Notes under the pieces: model-generated | What the model saw: only the letters and a program-made list of their open reading frames with translations | The model's database searches: none | Told to the model about the DNA's origin: nothing | Made by a program: the position numbers and the translations under genes | Assembly: GCA_945635805.1 (NCBI GenBank) | Contig: CALZCW010000014.1 | Span: 1-9,872 of the forward strand | DNA length: 9,872 nt | Direction: 5' to 3' | Origin: an uncultured Clostridia bacterium | Lineage (GTDB): Bacteria; Bacillota; Clostridia; Oscillospirales; Oscillospiraceae | In this document: one piece after another, positions 7,160 through 9,872 of the stretch | Layout of the letters: the number at the start of each line of letters is the position of its first letter | Numbering within the stretch: the stretch's first letter is position 1

Positions 7160-7204
7160 CTCCGGTCAATAGCGGGTGCTTTTGACCGGAGATTCTCCAT
7201 TTTA
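7160..7204 (+). terminator. Hairpin downstream of sipL, probable terminator
   Basis: CTCCGGTCAA (7160-7169) pairs perfectly with TTGACCGGAG (7182-7191), a 10-bp stem with a 12-nt loop. It begins 31 nt after the sipL stop. The following T-tract is weak (ATTCTCCATTTT), so termination may be partial. The TTTT run coincides with the left flank of the CIRCE element. Confidence 0.6.
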
Positions 7205-7218
7205 GCACTCTCTATAAT
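7190..7218 (+). promoter_or_regulatory. hsp20 promoter with -10 inside the CIRCE spacer
   Basis: A perfect TATAAT (7213-7218) lies in the spacer between the CIRCE arms. At 17-nt spacing the -35 position (7190-7195) reads AGATTC, a poor match to TTGACA, so the -35 is weak or missing. Transcription would begin near 7225, within the right CIRCE arm. HrcA bound there would cover both the -10 and the start site. Confidence 0.6.
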
Positions 7219-7230
7219 AGAGTGCTAAAA
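7200..7230 (+). promoter_or_regulatory. CIRCE operator (HrcA binding site) of hsp20
   Basis: TTAGCACTC (7202-7210), a 9-nt spacer (7211-7219), then GAGTGCTAA (7220-7228). This matches the CIRCE consensus at every base, and the inverted repeat extends to 11 bp per arm (TTTTAGCACTC with GAGTGCTAAAA). CIRCE is bound by the repressor HrcA, whose activity depends on GroEL, so the downstream hsp20 should be induced on protein-folding stress. hrcA itself is not in the window. Confidence 0.95.
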
Positions 7231-7304
7231 TTCACAAACCGTTCATAGATAGGACACACAAAAAACGATTTTGGGGGAGAGAATATAGTTGTCCAAAGGG
7301 AAAA

Positions 7305-7347
7305 CGTCCGAAAGCTCCGAGGCAGCCGCCGAGGACCGGAGCGGACG
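7305..7347 (+). promoter_or_regulatory. Stem-loop in the hsp20 5' leader
   Basis: CGTCC (7305-7309) pairs with GGACG (7343-7347); after a GAAA bulge on the 5' side, GCTCCG (7314-7319) pairs with CGGAGC (7337-7342). That makes 11 bp around a GC-rich apical region that can form a further GGC/GCC stem. The structure ends 20 nt before the hsp20 Shine-Dalgarno. The whole leader, from the probable start near 7225 to the ATG at 7380, is about 155 nt, long for a gene already under CIRCE control. Its role is unknown; it might be mRNA stability or a heat-sensitive translational control. Confidence 0.45.
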
Positions 7348-7379
7348 CAAATGTAATGAATTTATTGGAGGTATGCATC

Positions 7380-7835
7380 ATGTTTGAAATCAGACCGTAT
7401 CGTAGAAACAACAACCCGTCCACCTATAATCCCTTCCGGGAGATGGACGACTTCGAAAGAGCTTTCTTCGGTGAGCCCTTCGGCAGCTTCTTCCGCAGCG
7501 GAGACATCGCCGAGTTCAAGACCGACATCACCGACGAAGGTGACCATTATCTGCTGGAGGCCGACCTGCCCGGCTTTGACAAGAAGGATATCCACCTGGA
7601 TATCAACGGCGACACCCTGACCATCAACGCCGAGCGTCATTGCGAGAAGAAGAGCAAGGACAAGGATAAGTACGTCCACATCGAGCGCTCCTACGGCAAG
7701 TACGCCCGTGAGTTTGACGTCTCTTCTGTCGACGTGGAGAAAATCAAGGCCAAGTACAATGACGGCGTTCTGACCCTGACCCTGCCGAAGAAGCAGGAGA
7801 TCCTGCCGGCTTCCCACCGCCTGGAAATTGAATGA
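7380..7835 (+). CDS. hsp20: Small heat shock protein, Hsp20/alpha-crystallin family
   Basis: 151 residues. An ATP-independent holdase chaperone that binds unfolding proteins as large cytoplasmic oligomers. The N-terminal arm (1-43) is aromatic and Arg/Asn-rich (FEIRPYRRNNN, DDFERAFFGEPFGSFF). The alpha-crystallin domain spans about 44-137 with EADLPGFDKKDI and the hallmark YNDGVLTLTLPK (Gly129-Val130-Leu131). The C-terminal tail ends in LEIE, a variant (Leu148-x-Ile150) of the I-x-I/V motif used in oligomer assembly. Start: ATG at 7380 with GGAGG (7367-7371) 8 nt upstream; an in-frame ATG at 7356 has no ribosome binding site. Codon choice looks strongly biased towards C/G-ending preferred codons, fitting high expression when induced. 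It is alone in its unit, under CIRCE/HrcA, and ends at a strong terminator. Confidence 0.95.
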   Translation: MFEIRPYRRNNNPSTYNPFREMDDFERAFFGEPFGSFFRSGDIAEFKTDITDEGDHYLLEADLPGFDKKDIHLDINGDTLTINAERHCEKKSKDKDKYVHIERSYGKYAREFDVSSVDVEKIKAKYNDGVLTLTLPKKQEILPASHRLEIE

Positions 7836-7886
7836 TCCATTACCGAAAAAGAGATTTGCAAGACACAGAATGAAATACTCCTGGCT

Positions 7887-7934
7887 AAAAAGACGGGCTG
7901 CTGCAAGCAAAAACTTGCGGCAGCCTGCTTTTTT
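7887..7934. terminator. Bidirectional intrinsic terminator between hsp20 and the lipoprotein gene
   Basis: GGCTGCTGCAAG (7896-7907) pairs with CTTGCGGCAGCC (7914-7925), a 12-bp stem with one T-G wobble and a 6-nt A-rich loop, followed on the plus strand by TTTTTT (7929-7934). On the minus strand, five T's (complement of 7887-7891) follow the stem after a short gap. It therefore suits both converging genes. It is the strongest terminator in the window. Confidence 0.9.
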
Positions 7935-7958
7935 GTACCCAACACTGATTTGATTGGA

Positions 7959-8309
7959 TCAGAATAAAACGTTGCCTCTGGTTCTGGCGTTGGGGCTGGT
8001 GGTCTCCTCGGTGCCGTTGCTGTGTTCCGTACCGTTGCCGTTGGTGGCGCCGTTGTTGTTGCCGTTGCCCAGACCATTATTGTTGCCGTTGCCGTTTTCC
8101 AGGCCGTTGTTGTCGCCGTTTTCGCCGGTGGTGCCGTTGCTGTTGGATGTGGGAGTGGTCGCGTGTCTGCTGCTCTCCGTGGTCGCACTGGAAGAACTGC
8201 TTTCGATCTTGCCGTTGTGGTTCTCAGACACGTTGCGCTCGTCGGTGCAGCCCACGAGAAGGACCGAAAGCATTACCAGAACGAGACAAAATACAAAAAT
8301 ACGTTTCAT
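7959..8309 (-). CDS. Small low-complexity lipoprotein (Asn/Gly/Ser/Thr-rich), function unknown
   Basis: 116 residues. The N-terminus is a lipoprotein signal: MKRIF, a hydrophobic core, and the lipobox LLVGC with the lipidated Cys at 21. The mature 95-residue part has no recognisable fold: a Ser/Thr stretch (about 37-55), an Asn/Gly tract (about 56-99) with an imperfect eight-residue repeat NGNNNGxx (74-81, 82-89), then a Thr/Asn/Arg tail. It is likely anchored in the outer leaflet of the membrane as an extended, disordered chain. A strong AGGAGG (plus-strand 8316-8321) precedes the ATG with 6 nt spacing, which supports a real gene. It converges on hsp20 and diverges from the ferredoxin gene. 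Plus-strand open frames here are Leu/Pro- or Val-rich mirror images of the repeat and are rejected. No function can be assigned. Confidence 0.8.
   Translation of the reverse strand: MKRIFVFCLVLVMLSVLLVGCTDERNVSENHNGKIESSSSSATTESSRHATTPTSNSNGTTGENGDNNGLENGNGNNNGLGNGNNNGATNGNGTEHSNGTEETTSPNARTRGNVLF
8043..8090. repeat. Imperfect 24-nt tandem repeat within the lipoprotein gene
   Basis: Two adjacent 24-nt units (8043-8066 and 8067-8090) share the pattern CC(G/A)TT(G/A)TTGTTGCCGTTG in their last 18 bases, and encode the two NGNNNGxx blocks on the minus strand. The surrounding stretch, about 8013-8144, is made of GCCGTT- and GTT-like triplets. Such sequence can change length by slippage in steps that keep the frame. 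Confidence 0.6.
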
Positions 8310-8329
8310 AGTTTTCCTCCTGTTTTTTT

Positions 8330-8346
8330 GTTTGCAAACGTATTAT
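8330..8346. promoter_or_regulatory. Palindrome and cre-like site upstream of the lipoprotein gene
   Basis: GTTTGCAAAC (8330-8339) is a perfect 10-bp palindrome. TTGCAAACGTATTAT (8332-8346) matches the catabolite-control consensus WTGNAANCGNWNNCW at all fixed positions but one. It lies 21-37 bp upstream of the lipoprotein ATG, where a bound CcpA/LacI-type protein would block that gene. I saw no convincing minus-strand promoter here, so this is only a candidate. Confidence 0.25.
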
Positions 8347-8386
8347 TTGCGCTTCAGCGGGAATTATCCTTTTTTCGCTTTTGTAA

Positions 8387-8415
8387 TTGATTTCTCGCAA
8401 GCGAGGCTGTATAAT
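8387..8415 (+). promoter_or_regulatory. Sigma-A-type promoter of the ferredoxin-pepF unit, with a palindrome in its spacer
   Basis: TTGATT (8387-8392), a 17-nt spacer, then a perfect TATAAT (8410-8415). Transcription would start near 8422, leaving a leader of about 26 nt before the ATG at 8448. The spacer holds CTCGCAAGCGAG (8394-8405), a 5-bp inverted repeat around AA, exactly where a repressor would block RNA polymerase. It is the best housekeeping promoter in the window. Confidence 0.7.
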
Positions 8416-8447
8416 AATGTCTACAGAAAAAAATAACGAGGTGCCAT

Positions 8448-8837
8448 ATGAAAAAATTAACTGTAAAAAAAGGAAGTCAGTGCATGGCCTGTCTGGAGTG
8501 CGTTCGCGCCTGCTCCAACGCCTTTTACAAGGAGTTCCACCCGGACAAGTCCTGCGTGAAGATCGTTGAGCGCAACGGCAAGGTCCGCCCCATGACCTGC
8601 GTCCAGTGCGGCAAGTGCGCGGCGGCCTGTGAACACGGTGCCATCCTTCAGAATCCCAAGACTGGCGTTTACATGATCAACAAGAAGCTCTGCGTCGGTT
8701 GCGGCAAGTGCAAGGAAGCCTGCCCCTTCGGCGTTCTCGTATTCGAACCGGAGATGACCAACGCTTCCAAGTGCATCGCCTGCGGCATCTGCGCCAAGGC
8801 CTGCCCGATGGAAGTGCTGGAGATCACGGAAGTTTAA
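8448..8837 (+). CDS. Ferredoxin-like protein with four [4Fe-4S] motifs (CooF/HycB-type electron carrier)
   Basis: 129 residues, no signal peptide, so cytoplasmic. Four CxxCxxCxxxC motifs occur: Cys12-15-18-22, Cys51-54-57-61, Cys82-85-88-92 and Cys109-112-115-119, the last two followed by Pro as in 2[4Fe-4S] ferredoxins; one extra Cys is at 36. Sixteen ligand cysteines predict four cubane clusters. This pattern is that of polyferredoxin subunits such as CooF, HycB or DmsB-like proteins, which carry electrons between a catalytic oxidoreductase and a partner. No oxidoreductase gene is adjacent, so the partner is unknown. Start: ATG with GAGG (8438-8441) 6 nt upstream. A clear promoter precedes it, and pepF follows after 21 nt with no terminator, so the two are probably co-transcribed. 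The precise subfamily is uncertain. Confidence 0.88.
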   Translation: MKKLTVKKGSQCMACLECVRACSNAFYKEFHPDKSCVKIVERNGKVRPMTCVQCGKCAAACEHGAILQNPKTGVYMINKKLCVGCGKCKEACPFGVLVFEPEMTNASKCIACGICAKACPMEVLEITEV

Positions 8838-8858
8838 TCTTTTCAGGAGGTATGACCC

Positions 8859-9872
8859 ATGGCAGAAACCAAAAAGATTCCCGAACGTTCTGAGGTCCGC
8901 GAGGAGGACAAGTGGGCCATCAGCGACATTTACGCCACCGACGAGCTTTGGGAGGCGGATCTGGAAAAAGCGAAGAAGCTGACGAGCGAGTATGCCGCCT
9001 TTGCCGGTAAGCTGGGCCAGAGTGCCGAGCAGCTCCTTGGCTATATGGAACTGGAGGAAAAGGTCGCGGTCCTGGCTGACGCTCTCGGCAACTACGCCAT
9101 GCGCCGCAGCGACGAGGACGCCCGTGTCTCCAAGTATCAGGCCATGGTGGGCAGAGTCATGAGCACCTATGTTGAGCTGAATTCTGCGTCCAGCTTTGCA
9201 ACGCCTGAGATCATGGCGATCTCCGACGAGACCATGGAACAGTTCTATGCCGACTGCCCCGCCCTGGAGCGCTACCGCCGCTGTCTGGACAATATCCGCC
9301 GCCGCCGTGCCCACGTCCTCAGCCCCGCCGAGGAAAAGCTGCTGGCAGCCGCCGGTGAAATGGCCTCCGCGCCGGACAATATTTATGGCATGTTCAACGA
9401 TGCCGACGTGACCTTCCCCGACGCCGTGGACAGCGAGGGCAACCGCCATCCCCTGTCTCAGGGAACCTATATCTCCTACATGGAGTCCAGCGACCGGGCC
9501 CTGCGAAAGAGCGCCTTTGAGAATCTGTATCACACCTACGGCGCTTATAAGAACACCATATCCGCCGTTCTGTCCGCCCAGGTCAAGCAGCTTCAGTTCT
9601 TTGCCCAGGCGAGAAAGTACAATTCCTCTCTGGAAGCATCCCTCGACGCGACCAACGTACCCGTTGCGGTCTATACGAATCTGATCGAGGCCGTCCACAA
9701 GAACATGGACAAGATGTACCGTTATGTGGACCTGCGCAAGAAGCTCCTCGGCGTGGACGAGCTGCATATGTACGATCTCTACACCCCGTTGGTGGAGGGC
9801 GTCGCCAAGCACGCGACCATCGACGAGGCGAAGCAGACCGTCTATGACGCCCTGGCACCCCTGGGCGACGAC
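8859..9872 (+). CDS. pepF: Oligoendopeptidase F (M3B metallopeptidase), 5' part
   Basis: The frame is open from the ATG at 8859 to the window edge (338 codons, no stop), roughly the first 55% of a protein usually near 600 residues. It resembles PepF: a WAISDIYATDELWE opening (about 19-32), helical N-lobe segments with LGNYAMRRSDED and LDNIRRRRAHVLSPAEEKLL, then VTFPDAVDSEGN, LSQGTYISYMES and a start of the catalytic helical region (ARKYNSSLEASL, MYRYVDLRKKLLGVDELHMYDLYTPL). The zinc motif HExxH would lie beyond the window, so catalytic competence cannot be judged. The family cleaves short peptides in the cytoplasm for peptide recycling. AGGAGG (8845-8850) lies 8 nt upstream of the chosen ATG; an out-of-frame ATG at 8852 is too close. 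It follows the ferredoxin gene with no terminator. Confidence 0.9.
   Translation, partial: MAETKKIPERSEVREEDKWAISDIYATDELWEADLEKAKKLTSEYAAFAGKLGQSAEQLLGYMELEEKVAVLADALGNYAMRRSDEDARVSKYQAMVGRVMSTYVELNSASSFATPEIMAISDETMEQFYADCPALERYRRCLDNIRRRRAHVLSPAEEKLLAAAGEMASAPDNIYGMFNDADVTFPDAVDSEGNRHPLSQGTYISYMESSDRALRKSAFENLYHTYGAYKNTISAVLSAQVKQLQFFAQARKYNSSLEASLDATNVPVAVYTNLIEAVHKNMDKMYRYVDLRKKLLGVDELHMYDLYTPLVEGVAKHATIDEAKQTVYDALAPLGDD

Noticed and set aside
7160..7191. GGTCAA and TTGACC as a possible CtsR heat-shock operator
   Set aside because: CtsR sites are direct heptad repeats of RGTCAAA; here the copies are inverted and form a perfect 10-bp terminator-like stem.
7182..7218. TTGACC (7182-7187) as the -35 for the TATAAT at 7213
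   Set aside because: The spacer would be 25 nt, far from the usual 16-18.
7356..7379. ATG at 7356 as the hsp20 start
   Set aside because: No ribosome binding site precedes it, and GGAGG at 7367-7371 would lie inside the gene; the ATG at 7380 is correctly spaced.
8361..8370. GATAAT on the minus strand (plus 8363-8368) as the lipoprotein promoter -10
   Set aside because: No acceptable -35 sits 16-18 nt upstream on that strand, so I do not call a promoter.
7954..8436. Plus-strand open frames (Leu/Pro-rich and Val/Ala-rich) over the lipoprotein gene
   Set aside because: They read the complement of the Asn/Gly repeat. The minus-strand frame has AGGAGG, a signal peptide and a lipobox; the plus frames lack comparable starts.
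8457..9812. Open frame of about 450 codons on the minus strand opposite the ferredoxin and pepF
   Set aside because: It is a shadow of GC-rich third positions. The plus strand carries clear iron-sulfur motifs and a PepF N-terminus, each with a good ribosome binding site; the minus frame has no recognisable motif.
1..9872. Search for CRISPR arrays, insertion sequences, integrases, toxin-antitoxin or phage-defence genes, tRNA and rRNA
   Set aside because: None seen: no regularly spaced repeats, no transposase motifs or terminal repeats, and no RNA-gene-like segments in the intergenic gaps.

Overview
The window reads as a chromosomal segment of a GC-rich, endospore-forming member of the Firmicutes/Clostridia, probably an Oscillospiraceae-type anaerobe. 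Four things suggest this: G/C-rich third codon positions, strong AGGAGG-type ribosome binding sites, a SipL-type (SPOCS repeats plus LysM) spore coat morphogenesis protein, and the rsmB-rlmN-stp-prkC-rsgA gene order typical of Firmicutes. The taxonomic placement is inference; there is no rRNA gene here.

Layout. (1) 1-5321, plus strand: a tight operon of five genes, namely rsmB (3' part only), rlmN, a PP2C phosphatase (stp/prpC), the PASTA kinase prkC and the ribosome GTPase rsgA. Three junctions are overlaps or gaps of at most 6 nt; the stp-prkC gap is 70 nt and holds a GC-rich hairpin. The operon joins rRNA methylation and late 30S maturation with a wall-sensing kinase/phosphatase pair. (2) 5322-5560: an intrinsic-terminator-like hairpin whose 3' arm contains the ribosome binding site of a 49-residue, two-helix membrane protein. 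(3) 5566-7204: a sigma-E-like promoter, sipL, and a terminator-like hairpin. (4) 7200-7934: a perfect CIRCE operator with a TATAAT box inside its spacer, a structured leader of about 150 nt, hsp20, and a bidirectional terminator. (5) 7959-8309, minus strand: a small lipoprotein whose mature part is almost entirely Asn/Gly/Ser/Thr/Glu low-complexity sequence. (6) 8310-8447: a divergent control region with several palindromes. (7) 8448-9872, plus strand: a ferredoxin with four [4Fe-4S] motifs, then the 5' part of an oligoendopeptidase F gene that runs off the window.

No mobile element, CRISPR array, tRNA or rRNA was seen. Most of the window is housekeeping. The parts that deserve a second look are the control regions: CIRCE plus a long structured leader at hsp20, the sporulation-type promoter at sipL, the hairpin that overlaps the small-protein start, and the palindromic divergent promoter region before the ferredoxin. 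I did not find a clear, previously undescribed multi-gene system.
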